Shown one piece after another: positions 11,173-21,942 of a stretch of 64,000 nucleotides of DNA. Under the pieces are notes generated by a model. The model had not been told where the DNA came from. It searched no databases and worked only from the letters and a program-made list of their open reading frames with translations. The stretch covers positions 992,001-1,056,000 of the forward strand of contig JAMXDE010000013.1 in assembly GCA_026770025.1 (NCBI GenBank), written 5' to 3'. Each line of letters begins with the position of its first letter. Positions within the stretch are counted from its first letter, which is position 1. The position numbers and the translations under genes were made by a program. The DNA comes from Craspedostauros australis (lineage: Eukaryota > Bacillariophyta > Bacillariophyceae > Mastogloiales > Achnanthaceae).

Positions 11173-11856
11173 TCACGTGTTGTAAAACCGATCGCCGTAG
11201 TCTCCCAACCCCGGAACGATGTACTTGGCCTCATTCAGGTGACTATCGACGCACGCCGTGACGATCTTGACGTCTGGGAACTCCTCCGCCAAAGCCTCAA
11301 GTCCTTCGGGCGCACAAATGACGTTGGCAAACACAATCTGAGATGTCTTGACCTGATACTTGTCGACCAGCGTGCGGATTGCCAGCTTGGCCGAACCACC
11401 CGTGGCCAGCATGGGATCGCACAGGAGCACATGGCGCTGTGCCATACCGGGTGGCATCTTGGAGTAGTACAGCTTCGCCTTCTTTCCGGGATCGTCTTCA
11501 TCACGCTGAATCAGGATCTTGCCAACCGGAATACTGGGATCGATGGAGCGGACGGTGTCCACCAGCGCATCACCGCTACGAACGATGGAAACGGCGCAAA
11601 GATCCGTGGCGAAATCCGTCAGAGTGCACCGGACGCCTTCGCATGGACCGCATGGAGTGTGCACCGTGATGTTCGTCGTTGGCAATTCCGCCAGCGATTC
11701 CTCCACCAACAGCGTCATGATGCGTTTGCTCGTGCAAGCGAAGTCAGCAGACGAGGTATCCTTGTCGCGGATCTTTGTGAACAGTCCCTTCAGCGCTTTG
11801 TTCGGGCAGACTATGAGGTTGGGATGCATCCGGTCGGATGCTTCTGCGTTGCTCAT
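11173..11856 (-). CDS. UPRT: Uracil phosphoribosyltransferase
   Basis: A 227-residue protein that fits the UPRT family along its length. The PRPP-binding loop reads HVLLCDPMLATGGSA at residues 142-156. IVRSGDALVD (91-100) and ILIQRDEDD (114-122) are the conserved blocks before it. VFANVICAPEGLEAL and a C-terminal YIVPGLGDYGDRFYNT form the uracil-binding end. The enzyme makes UMP from uracil and PRPP in pyrimidine salvage. No targeting sequence is evident, so it is probably cytosolic. It converges with the plastid-targeted gene, with only about 170 bp between stops. It is the last host gene before the transposon nest. Confidence 0.95.
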   Translation of the reverse strand: MSNAEASDRMHPNLIVCPNKALKGLFTKIRDKDTSSADFACTSKRIMTLLVEESLAELPTTNITVHTPCGPCEGVRCTLTDFATDLCAVSIVRSGDALVDTVRSIDPSIPVGKILIQRDEDDPGKKAKLYYSKMPPGMAQRHVLLCDPMLATGGSAKLAIRTLVDKYQVKTSQIVFANVICAPEGLEALAEEFPDVKIVTACVDSHLNEAKYIVPGLGDYGDRFYNT

Positions 11857-12402
11857 GGCTGATTGCTTGTTGCAGTGCTTTGCTGTGCTTCAGGGCTTCA
11901 GGACTTTGCTGTGCAGTGCTTTTCAGTTTGTTTCTGTTGATCTTGGATGAACGGCCATGTGGATACTCCTACTCGTATCTTTGCACTGTACCATACGATG
12001 CCTGATGCCTGATGTTCGATGTTCGATGTATTGGAGAGAGAGAGAGAGAGAGAAGCAGAGAAAGAAGGAACTGGACGATCTAGCTGTATTCGTCTGTGGT
12101 GGACGTTGGCCAAGTGCTCTTCAGATGGGCATGATGTGCATTCCTCGAATCCGCTGTGCAGTTGGACACAGAACAAGTGTGGTGTTGTTGAGGATCTTTG
12201 GGTCGTGTTCAGTTCTGGTACATCGGGGTGAACGGTATATATAATTATATTCGATATATGAGACAGTCGAATACGAAATTTGTTTAATAATATTATATGT
12301 GCATTACCCGCATACCCCATGGTTGATTCGAACGATACCCTCGGTCGTCTCAGTCGAATGGGTCTTGTTACGATTTACGCTCGTGAACAAATCAAGAAAT
12401 AC
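11857..12402. other. Upstream region of UPRT with simple repeats
   Basis: It contains a GA-dinucleotide run at about 12033-12053, GATGTTCGATGTTCGATG direct repeats at about 12010-12028, and an AT-rich stretch at 12236-12300. The left border ends with ATAC at 12399-12402, half of the target duplication of element A. No gene is seen. Confidence 0.5.
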
Positions 12403-12450
12403 GAGCCCGATCAGTGAGTCGACCTGCACTTTGTCATGGGACTCAATAAC
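12403..12450 (+). repeat. Left terminal inverted repeat of element A
   Basis: It begins GAGCCCGATCAGTGAGTC and is identical, inverted, to 23624-23671. Confidence 0.95.
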
Positions 12451-13061
12451 TGTTCTCTAGTAGATCCAAACCAAGCACATAGTCGTAATCCTTATAATCT
12501 TCTTACAAATGATTAACCGATCGATTTTTGTTGTATATCCTTTTTTAAGTTTTATGTACAGTCAAAGATATGCTAAAGTCCTATGAGTCGACCCCATGAA
12601 ACTCCTGGTTGTTTTTCAGAAGGCTCCATGCTGTTCCAAAGTATTTATCGTCGGATGATCAGTCACGGACCTGCTCCGGAAGGAGTCGTTCGTTTGGTAC
12701 ACGTTAAATACACGTTAGCATCTGCGACATGATCTCACATTTTGCTCGTCACAAAACACATCACACAAAACACATCACACATCCAAAATCATCGCCATCC
12801 CCTCACAATTTCGCAAATCATCGCCACTTTTTCGCTCCATCTCACAACTTTCCTCGCCAATGCCATGCGCACTCGCTGTTGTGTTCCATGCTTGTGCTCG
12901 CCCTGGTAGTGTTCGTGTAGTAGTAGTAGTTGTAGTTGTTGTCGTTGTTCCTGAATGATCGACCTTCCTTTGGATGCTCTCCTTCCTCACTTCGTCTCAG
13001 ACCAGTGCAGTTCATCACAGACAACCAGCCAACAACTACTCTCTCCAGCATCAATCCAACC

Positions 13062-16000
13062 ATGCTCCCCTCTGCCGCTGCCAAGGCCCTCCCCAACGAT
13101 GCTAACCCCTCCCCCAGTAAGAAACCGCGTTCTGCTCGCCTTGCATCTGCTCCTCCCTTCGATTCGAAGGGGTTCCTGCAGCCTACTGCAGAGCAACTGT
13201 TGCCTAACAAGCCGTCTGCTACGTTGAGGAAGCCGAGCACCATCACGCAAGTGATCGATGTGAAGCCAATGCATGCAGCGGATGGCGGCCTCGTCCCGAA
13301 CAGTACGCATGCGCATGCTCGCGAGCTGCACGTGTTCGTACACATCCTCGATGACAATGGAGGTGTCTACGACAACTCCAACGTCAGGGTGCGCTCGGAA
13401 GGACGAGGTGTCGGCGATGGTACGTTGGTGAGCGTTATCGTGAACGCGCCACCCCCGCCTGCTGCAGCTGATGTTGCACCACCTGTCGAGCCTGCCCCAC
13501 CGGCGAGGCTCCCTCGTCGCTGCAATGCTGTTGTTGCTGGTGGCTATGCAGACACCTCCAATGACAGCGACACCACCTACAACGACAACGACAGGGGGAA
13601 CGAACGCGCGCCAGCAGGAACAGGAGAGGAGGTCAGTTTGGGTATGACCCGGAAGAGGGGGTAAATTGGAGGCGCCCTGCTGTGATTCGTGTGATGGAGG
13701 AGCTCACGGATCACTTCGATGTGAACGTGTTCAATTCCATGCCTCCCACAGGATTCGTGCTAGGTGGCAATTGTGACAGGCACACATGGTGGAATGCAAC
13801 ACGTGTGTGGGTCACTGTGGCAACTGCGCTCTGGGGTGTCTTGCTCCCTCAGGAGGCTCCGCCAACTCGCCAGATGCAACAGGTGGTGGCGTTTGTCCAT
13901 GCTCGCGTGGACCTCCCGCCTCCTACACTTGGTGCGAACCTGTACACCCTATGTGTGAGGGGAGAAAAGACACTTGCTAACGCTGCCAGAGCTGTGCTCG
14001 CTGCATCTACGTCATTCACTAACAGCTCCGCAATCCTGTCTCGTCACGTAAAGACTCTTCCGGAGGAACAACGCAATCGTGTCGAGCCCACGCGTGCCAC
14101 TATTACTAGGAGTCAGCTAACAACATTGCGACGTGGGTTTGATATGTTTAGCCGTGGCGAGGTCATCCCATCGCGAGTTCTCCAGTATCGCGTGCCTGCC
14201 TGTGACCTGTCTGGTGTGGTGTCCTTCCTCATGACAACAACAACATACAAGCCAGGGTTGAGTCACATGGTACAGTATGGTGGAGTTGAATTCGAGAATG
14301 TCCCGGTGTTCGATCGTGGTAGCACCTCCATCAAACAACTATTGGACATGTACTCATCTACGACTAACAATCCAGTGGGAAGGCCCGCGTTCACCCTCAT
14401 GACAAACCTCCTCACACGCAAAAGCAAGATCAAGACGGGCCTTTCTTCCTTCGAGAGTTACTTCTGGATGGCAACACAGAAGCTCAAACAGGTAATTTCG
14501 CGCCTAGTAGACCTGCTGAAGGCTAAGTATGATGCGGATGGGGAGGGAAAAAACGATGCCAATGACGAGAGCGACAACGACGACGAGCCGGATGACGTCA
14601 TTGCGCAGCATGTGCGCACTGCCGATTCTCTGTTGCATGCGCTCGAACTGCTTGTCGTGTTTGTCAAATGGGAATTCACCGCGTCGCACATGAAGCTTCG
14701 TTGTGACGACCCCATGCATTCGGCCGCGTTCGCTCTCACCACCGAAAAGGACAAGAAGAAGGCAACAACCACATCAACCAACCAACGGAAAGCCCACACC
14801 AACAAGCACAAGTGCAAGAAGAACACCACCATCACAAATGGCATTTCTCCCACCACCTCAAACAAACAGCCACGTAAAGTATGCAACAGATGTGGCGCAG
14901 CAATGCGATTTGTGGATGATCGTTTTGTCCCTTTTGTCACCATGCTTAAGGACAACGAACTCACAGAACACAAGGACGAGTTGCAGTCAATGCTTGTGGC
15001 AGCGCCGGGATTCGCTGATGAAATTGTTAACTACATGGCTCACAAAGTGCGTGCAAAGGTTCAATTCAGACAAATCGACATTTATAAATCCACGACCAAC
15101 AACAATGGCAAAAGAGCCTATGTGGTACTTGACCATAAGCAAAAAATTCTACCAACAGGCCAAGGCGAAGCCCAGCAAGAATATTGGGGGAAGAAGGGAA
15201 TGTCACTGCTTGGGGCGATGGTCATCACGTGTCACAATGATATTTTTACTTATCAGTTCATTGACATTGTGGTCGGTGGAAGACCGACACAAGACACTCT
15301 TCAAGTTGGTGGACTACTTGACATTGTGCAAAAAAAGGTCAAAGACATTCTCCCATCCGTGACTGAAATCATCCTACAGAGCGATAACGCTTGTTGCTTT
15401 GCCAGTCACGAGCACATCGCGCTCATCACATCGGTACTCAACAAGAACCTTGCGACACGAAAAGCAGCCAAAATCATCGTGTGGATCTACACAGAGGCCC
15501 AAACCGGTAAGAGCATGCTGGACACCCACTTCGCGTACATCACCCGTGTACTGCGAAAATACGTGGAAAGTGGCAAGGACATGAAGACCGCCCGCCAACT
15601 CTACAAAGCACTGAAAGCTGGTAGCATCACGGGGACAACAACGGTATTGGTCAATGCACGAAACCTCCAAGGCCACATCACGACATTGCCAGGCGCACCA
15701 AAAAGACGATTCCGAGCATCTGGACAACAGGTACGCCAGACTCATGAGGTGAAGTATGACGATGGCCAGGCGTGGCTGGTGGCTGCATCTGGCATCACGG
15801 AAGACATCGTGGTGAAGACCACCAAATGGGATGGCTGGATCATCAATGAGGTGGGTGTCATCGAGGACAGAACGTTCACGTCCGAGAAGCCGGCAATTAC
15901 GTCCGAATCATTCAGGAAGACGGACAAGACGCGAAAACTCGGTCGCACAGCGGCAGAGAGCAAGGGGCTGGTGTTCGGCAAAGCACTCGAAGACAGACAT

Positions 16001-16585
16001 GAACACCTTCCGTGTGATCACACCACGGCGCTACAAGACCAGACCGCGGAAACACAACACCCACCACTCGCTGTGAAAGGCTGGGCAAGCAAAACTGCGC
16101 GCAAACCAGCGGAACTACCAGACTACATCGCGGCGAAATTGAAGGACATCAGTGAAGCGTCCGCGAAGGACCCGAAAAACAGACCGTCCGAACACGAAGC
16201 ACATGAGCAATTGATGGACGACAAGAGGACCAAAACTGACTGGTACGTACAACTGCACGCAAACCCCATGCGCGTCAAAGCGTCGCTGTTTGCAGCGTAC
16301 AGTGCCAAACAACGCAAGGAAAAGAAAGAGGCTGCCCTCATCAAGACGGAAACCACCACCAACCCAACAGGCAGCACAACAGCAACAGCATCTGCAATTG
16401 TGGCGACCCACAATGTGCCAGCTGAAACACAGGAGGAACGAAGAGATGAGGAGTTGCAGAGAGAAGAAGAGGAGCTGGATCATCAGATGCGGTGTGATGC
16501 TGACACACTGAAGGCCAACACAGAAAGTGAGGCTGTGTTGGATGATGGGACGGAAAATTGTGATGGGCACGTACTGCCGCGATAA
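13062..16585 (+). CDS. Element A transposase (DDE/RNase H-like, superfamily unassigned)
   Basis: The main frame, 13637-16585, encodes about 980 residues. An upstream frame beginning at ATG 13062 (ACC ATG context) probably forms a first exon to 13427, joined through an intron 13428-13636 (GTGAGC donor, GGTCAG acceptor, phase 0). The acceptor is purine-rich, so this junction is tentative. Candidate catalytic residues are Asp in VVLDHKQKI (codon at 15131), Asp in LQSDNACCF (15383) and Glu in TEAQTGKSMLDTHF (15494), in the order of a DDE fold. An N-terminal region conserved in style (SNSSAIL, GFDMFSRGEVIPSR, RPAFTLMTNLLTRKS) precedes an acidic linker and a CNRCG zinc-like site near 14882. The C-terminus is charged and low in complexity. 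The DDE assignment rests on motif order, not alignment. Confidence 0.65.
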
Positions 16586-16682
16586 CACTAGTTGTGGAGT
16601 TTTGTGGGTGGCAGACCATGCTACTAAAACGAGTCTAGAGGCCATCCAAAAACCACCCAAATATCTGCTTGTCATGCTATAT

Positions 16683-16696
16683 CCATGGAGAATTTT
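16683..16696 (+). repeat. Left TIR of element B
   Basis: CCATGGAGAATTTT, inverted at 21925-21938; ATAT lies directly outside. Confidence 0.88.
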
Positions 16697-16717
16697 CGTC
16701 GCGATAATGGAAACAAT

Positions 16718-16778
16718 TTGCATCAGGACGCAAATTTTGGCTCTTTTCTGGAATGGTTGCATCAGGACGCAAATTTTG
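16718..16778 (+). repeat. Left subterminal repeats of element B
   Basis: There are two copies of TTGCATCAGGACGCAAATTT, starting at 16718 and 16757 and spaced 39 bp apart. They are likely transposase binding sites, by analogy with subterminal repeats of other DNA transposons. Confidence 0.8.
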
Positions 16779-17129
16779 ATTTTGTGTGGAGATTTAACAC
16801 GACGATAAAACAGTCCTGACTTCTTCGACTACTTGGCATATTTTCCAATCGCATTTCACAGCTCTCATCCGCCCATACGACATGCCTCTCCCAATACCTA
16901 GACCTTCCCCCTCCCTCCTCCCCTGCAATGGTGCTCTCTCTCAGCATCATTTCATTCCAGTCGCACCTCATCGACATCGTGCTCATGTGGGTTCCATGCT
17001 TGTGCTTGGCGGCAATGTCTACTATGTTATACATGCTCCTTCGCACAGACTGTTGCATCGTATCTCAGCAGCAGGTTCTTTGCATCCTTCCATCTCACCT
17101 ATCCATCTGTGTGTCGATGGTGGCTTGCT

Positions 17130-20100
17130 TCATAACTTTGCTCTTTGGCCGTGGCCCTCCTCACAATCCTTTGCTTTGCACGCGGCGCGTGTTCGTCCTC
17201 GACTTACCCATTCAGGAGAGGGTGCCGGCGATCGACGTCGTTTCTTCCCCTCCTTCCGGTGCGTTGTAGTTCTTCTTGGACTTCGTCTTGGAGGTGCTGG
17301 CACGGCGTTTTCTGTTGGTTGTGGCAGGGCTACTGCTTTTTCCTGTTGTGGATCAGCCCCCTCCTTCTCATTCTTCTTCAGATTGTTCTTCTTGTTCCAT
17401 TGCACATACGTCTCCTCCGTTTTTGGCACCCATGAACGATCTTTGCTGTGCAGCATCCGGTAGCATGTGTTGGACGCTACTGCTACTTCTTTGCTGATGA
17501 CAATGTTCCTCATCGTTGCCTTGTGATGGATCCCGCATTCCTTCTCCCATCTAACATGATTGGCTGTAGGTGCAACGCAGGCGAAGAGATGGCAGCGCAT
17601 GCATAACCAGCGAGTAAAAACTCCGCAAACCACACACGGTTGCCTCAGATTGAGGCAATGGATCGGTTCATGATTGCCTGACCGCAGCCTCTCATCGAGC
17701 GCATCTGCTGCTGCTGATGGGGTCTGTTCCACACTGGCAAGAAGTTTCCGCACGTCCTTGTGCTTCTTCACCTCTTGGTTGTTCGTGCGCCTTCCATCGG
17801 CCACAATGAGTGGATCGGCGGTACTTTTTGGCTTTGCTGGTGCTGCCAACGCCTTTCTCCGCTGTCTGCTCAATGCCTTGTCCATGGTCTTCCCCGTTTC
17901 CTCCATCACGATGTCACCCATCACATCCCTTAGGATCTCCAAGGACTGAGCGACCGATTGGCGCTTGTTCAGCATCTTCCTGTAGTGGTGAATGGTTGGT
18001 GTTCTGTCCAGATCTGTGTTGGTATGAATGTCGGGTGTGCAGCAGTAATGCATGAGTTTGTGGATGAACAACATCACAACTTCCAGAATTCGTATCACCG
18101 CTTTGCATTGGAATGTTGGGAAGGGAGAAAGCACTTCATGTTGTCGGATCATTCGCGATATAACATCGGATCCCCCTTTGAAGGCGTTCCATCGCGATAT
18201 TACCGCAGGGACGAACGTATGCACTCTTGGAACTGGGATAGGCAGTTGTTGGCATGCCTTCCAGATCAACAACTGATGGAACACATCATCCTTCGTCAGT
18301 GCTGCGATGTGGTGACCACCCGAAGACTGTTTTCCGCCCGATCTCTTCGAAAGCAGATACTTCTCGAGCATGGCTCCGGACGATGTTGAAATTGGATCGG
18401 TATCAATGTTGGTGTACGCGAAATCCAATGTCAAGCGATACAAATCGTCGAGCACCATTCCATAAGACAGCATCAATGAAGCTGAGAACCTTGTGGACAT
18501 GGATCTTAGAATGTTGCCAGTTGAATCACCTACCGACAGAACAAGTGCACAAATGGTGGTGAAAGCAGCATTGAAGGAACAGAAACGTTAGTGATCACAT
18601 CATGTTGGGCCTGCTGTTTTGCAATGCACGCTGTCAGCGACACATACGTGCCAGCCTCAGGAAACAACTTACCAACAACAATCATCGCGCCTGGCACTCC
18701 AAAGACAAATGAATGATGCAGCAGTTGCACCATTTCCCACTCCTGCCGAAATTGCGCGCGCCACACATTGTCCTGCACGTTTCGGAACACATGAGCATCC
18801 TCGTCAATCCTGGTGGTCCTGCTTGCTTCGCGAAGATGTGTCTTCTCCAACTCCTCTGTGTTGGTTGTCGCTCGAGTCTTCATCTCGACGACGAAGACTT
18901 CGTCGGTGTTGTTGTTGTCAGGGTCTCCTACAATCGCCAGAAAATCTACGGATGCTCGAGCGTAGGGAACACCTTTCTTTGCAACGAGACCAGCACGGTA
19001 CCCTGCTTTGATACGATTGCCAGAGCTTCCCACTCCGATACACTCCATGGCCTTCTTCATCAGCGGGATCTCACATGTATGGCCCAACTTTGCATTCTTC
19101 GCGGCCTTCCCCTTCAATCCTTTCATGAACCATGTTTGTAGCATTGTTGTTGTAAGCCTCTGCTTCAATGATGCCATCCATGGCGTATCATTATCTTCCT
19201 TGTCAGCAGATGACATCTCCAGCTCCCTTGCCATATCGTTGAGGGTCAATGCCACCATTCTATCAAGCAGAGTGGTCCTTGTGTCCTGGGACAAGTTGGC
19301 CTTTGGTAGCCGTTCCTTGACTTGCTTCTTGAGGGACGCATCGGCAAGAGCAACGAAGCGCCGTCGTACCTTGTCATGCTGTGCCAAAATTCGATGCAGC
19401 ATGGCATAGTTTGTTCTTCGACTGCGACGGACTTTGCTCATGTAGAAGAGCTGCATAAGGGCAGCTAGATTGGAGTCTGAAATGATGTTGGCGTTGTTGT
19501 CGCCAGTTTCGAGCCGAGCTTCCAACTCAGTCGAATCGTGGCTTGGATTCGTCAGCTGTTGGTATGTGGCAAGTGCCTTCAGCCTTGTTGTTTCGGTGCT
19601 CAAGTCCTTGTCGTATGTCTGGGCCTTTCCAGCAACATCAAACCCCATGTATGTGCCGACATGTTCCCAAGCAGCTTTGTTGAATATGGCAGAATTGTCG
19701 GAGTTCGACCATTCGCCACTGTCAAGCACGGCCTTGATCATGGTATACGTGGAGGTGCTTGTGAAAGAAAACCTCCTCTGCATGAACCATAGATGGTCAC
19801 CCTGCTCGCATGTGAGCCCCTCGACCTGGAGATCCCAAATCTGTGCCGCCCAGGCTGCAGCTGCATTGTCGATGGCTGTTTTGTTGTGCTGGTCCGTTTC
19901 GTTGTTGCCAAGCATCCTTGCTTCCCTCACAGCAGGCGATAGGGTAGAATCGGATACGCAGTGATGGAAGAAGTGCGGGTACAACTTGGACTGACGATTG
20001 TTGCCGTCTTTCCTGTTGACCATGTTGGTGTACATTCGTTGGTCGCGAGGATTTTCTAGATTGAGGTCCCACTCGAATGAAGCAGCGTTGGTGCCAACAA

Positions 20101-21517
20101 CCAACACATTGTTCAGATTGTGGCGGTATGAATAGCAAGCGAATGGTTTGTTGCCCATGCCATTTGTTACCGCTATCTGAAGCTTGCGCGGGCCGTGCTT
20201 TCCGACGTCCATCTGTGGGTTTCCTGGTGCGGTCCAGCCGCCGAAGGTAAATGGCAGGTGAGCGTGACGCTTGTGCGTTCCTTCAAGGTCTGCGTCCTTG
20301 CTGATGAGGTCGCGCGAATCCAGTTCGGTGTTGTAGCCACAGTCCGCCATGAGCGTGACATTGCGGAGGCTTCCATTGGTCTGTGCCATTTGGGAGAGGA
20401 GGGCCATGCTGTCTTCATGAGGCTCGTCACGAGATGCAGCAAGGCCAACAACAAGACCTGATGCACTCTGCACAAGGGTATTCAATCGTATTCTGACAAA
20501 TAGAAGAAGTGAACAAGGAGAGAGGGAGGAAGGAGAATAGAAGGAGATGGTGTCAGAAAAGTGGAACAACCATTGCCAACACAAGCGCGCGAGATAGACT
20601 TACCCATCGCGGTTTGCATGAGCATGTCGCATGAGAAGCAAACAACTTCTGTCACCGTGACTCTGGCAATGGACCTTGTCATCGTCAAGAGTGACAATGC
20701 GATGACCATTACCATGATTCAGACAGATCTTTGGAAGGCATAGGTTGAATGCCTTTTCCAGCTCTGCCCACAGGAATCGGTGACCTCCTGATGATGGAGC
20801 ATCCCCGTTGTCCCTGATTTTGCTCCAGGTGGCAATGTACGATTCTTTGGATGGAAATGCATTCAGGTTGTTGACGACATCAGAGTCGTAGAGGCGCTTG
20901 GTGGTGCACCCCAAAGACATCTGAGCCAAGAATGCATACAGAAAGCTTGCATAGCTGCTGTAGGGGATGTCCAGGCCCCCTGGTCCAAACGCATCAACGA
21001 AGATGGAAGACGAAGGTCCCAGCACGTAGCGCATGAGGTCATGTGGGGTGGGCACAAAGGGGCCCATTCCTGGGGGAGGCTTTGGAAACAGTCGGAGCAC
21101 ACATTGACGAGTGCTCTGGACTTCCATTCGAAGCTGAGCCAAGGCCAAACTATGGGCGCCGCTGACGGTGACAGTGGTTCCATGAGTGGCTGGACAAAGT
21201 ACATGCCACTCCATGGAACCCCTGCTGTTGTCCTTTGGCGGAGGAAGGATGACCCGATGGGTGCAACCATGCCTTGTAGAGGGTTGAACACCAAACGCAC
21301 CGACAAGCGTAGGGGGTGGTGGATCCACAACACCACCTTCGTCATCGCTGCGGACGGAGGCAACATGAACATGGTTGTTGGGATCGTGACCATGGTCACT
21401 GATACTGTCATGGAGAAGGCGTGGGGCATCGATGTTGTTGGTGGCATGAGCATCAGCAAACTCGTTGTCGATAGCCTGGATCATGTCAAGGGTGTTGTTG
21501 TTGTTCACAGCTGCCAT
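17130..21517 (-). CDS. Element B transposase-nuclease fusion (three exons, 1377 aa)
   Basis: Three frames join without a break. Exon 1 is 21517-20604, exon 2 is 20492-18673 and exon 3 is 18529-17130. Intron 1 (20603-20493) has GTAAGT and TGTCAG, phase 2. Intron 2 (18672-18530) has GTAAGT, a CTAAC branch-like site and GGTAG, phase 1. Total length is 4134 bp, a multiple of three. The DDE-like core has TLDDDKVH (near 20685) across the first intron from LMADCGYN (near 20345), followed by GTHKR and PFTFGG. Then comes CEQGDHLWFMQRRFSFTST, like the QxTxxWxxxRxxxxTxS start of YqaJ-type nucleases. Further on SVDFLAIV (near 18945) and VVEMKTR (near 18880) give the D and ExK of a PD-(D/E)XK active site. 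Exon 3 has CVVCG, CMRCH and CGIHH, a piggyBac-like cysteine-rich end. The splice model is strong; domain functions are inferred. Confidence 0.8.
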
Positions 21518-21839
21518 GGTTGAGAGTTGGTTGCAGAGAAGGCAAGAGCAGGCGCAGATAATCTGATGTCGAAATGAAGTTGGTGGGAATGTCCTGAGTG
21601 GAAGGAGGACCGATGGAGACTGGGAAGAGGTGGAGGAAGGAGCATCAGTGCGGACAGGTGCGTTGTGCAACAACAATGTTGTAGTTGTTGTCGAAAGGAG
21701 GAGAAAAGGAGATGACGCGAGAGACAGCATGAAATTACAACAGCAACAGATCAGAACACACAAGGGAAAAAACGGGAAGTAATCGAACCAGTCGATGCGG
21801 AAATCGCACCGTCTTAAATCTCCACGTTAAGTTTATTTT

Positions 21840-21922
21840 TGCATCCTGACGCAACAAATTGGGAATCTCCGGGTGACTTGCGTCAGGATGCAAAAAATGG
21901 CCCTTTTTGCACCCTGACGCAA
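21840..21922 (+). repeat. Right subterminal repeats of element B
   Basis: There are three units: TTGCATCCTGACGCAA near 21840, TTGCGTCAGGATGCAA at 21879 and TTGCACCCTGACGCAA near 21907. They alternate in orientation and match the left units. Confidence 0.8.
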
Positions 21923-21924
21923 AA

Positions 21925-21938
21925 AAAATTCTCCATGG
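21925..21938 (-). repeat. Right TIR of element B
   Basis: AAAATTCTCCATGG, the inverse of 16683-16696, followed by ATAT. Confidence 0.88.
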
Positions 21939-21942
21939 ATAT

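Larger units (their letters stand above)
16683..21938 (-). mobile_element. Element B: DNA transposon with ATAT flanks, nested in element A
   Basis: The ends are CCATGGAGAATTTT at 16683-16696 and its inverse at 21925-21938. ATAT stands immediately outside both ends (16679-16682 and 21939-21942), read as a 4-bp target duplication. Near each end are 16-bp near-palindromic repeats of the TTGCATCAGGACGCAA type, two on the left and three on the right. The single gene inside runs on the minus strand in three exons and is fully open. The insertion lies 98 bp past the stop of the element A transposase, so B arrived after A. The two MITEs at 41205 and 41943 share its CCAT ends, ATAT flanks and repeat style. 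Confidence 0.88.

Noticed and set aside
12325-12400. A possible tRNA gene (GTTCGAATC on the minus strand near 12330)
   Set aside because: No matching D-arm, anticodon arm or acceptor pairing could be laid out around it.
18530-20584. The three minus-strand frames at 17130-18500, 18530-20584 and 20600-21763 as three separate genes
   Set aside because: GTAAGT donors, matching acceptors and compatible phases join them into one open frame, and the DDE blocks are split across the first junction.
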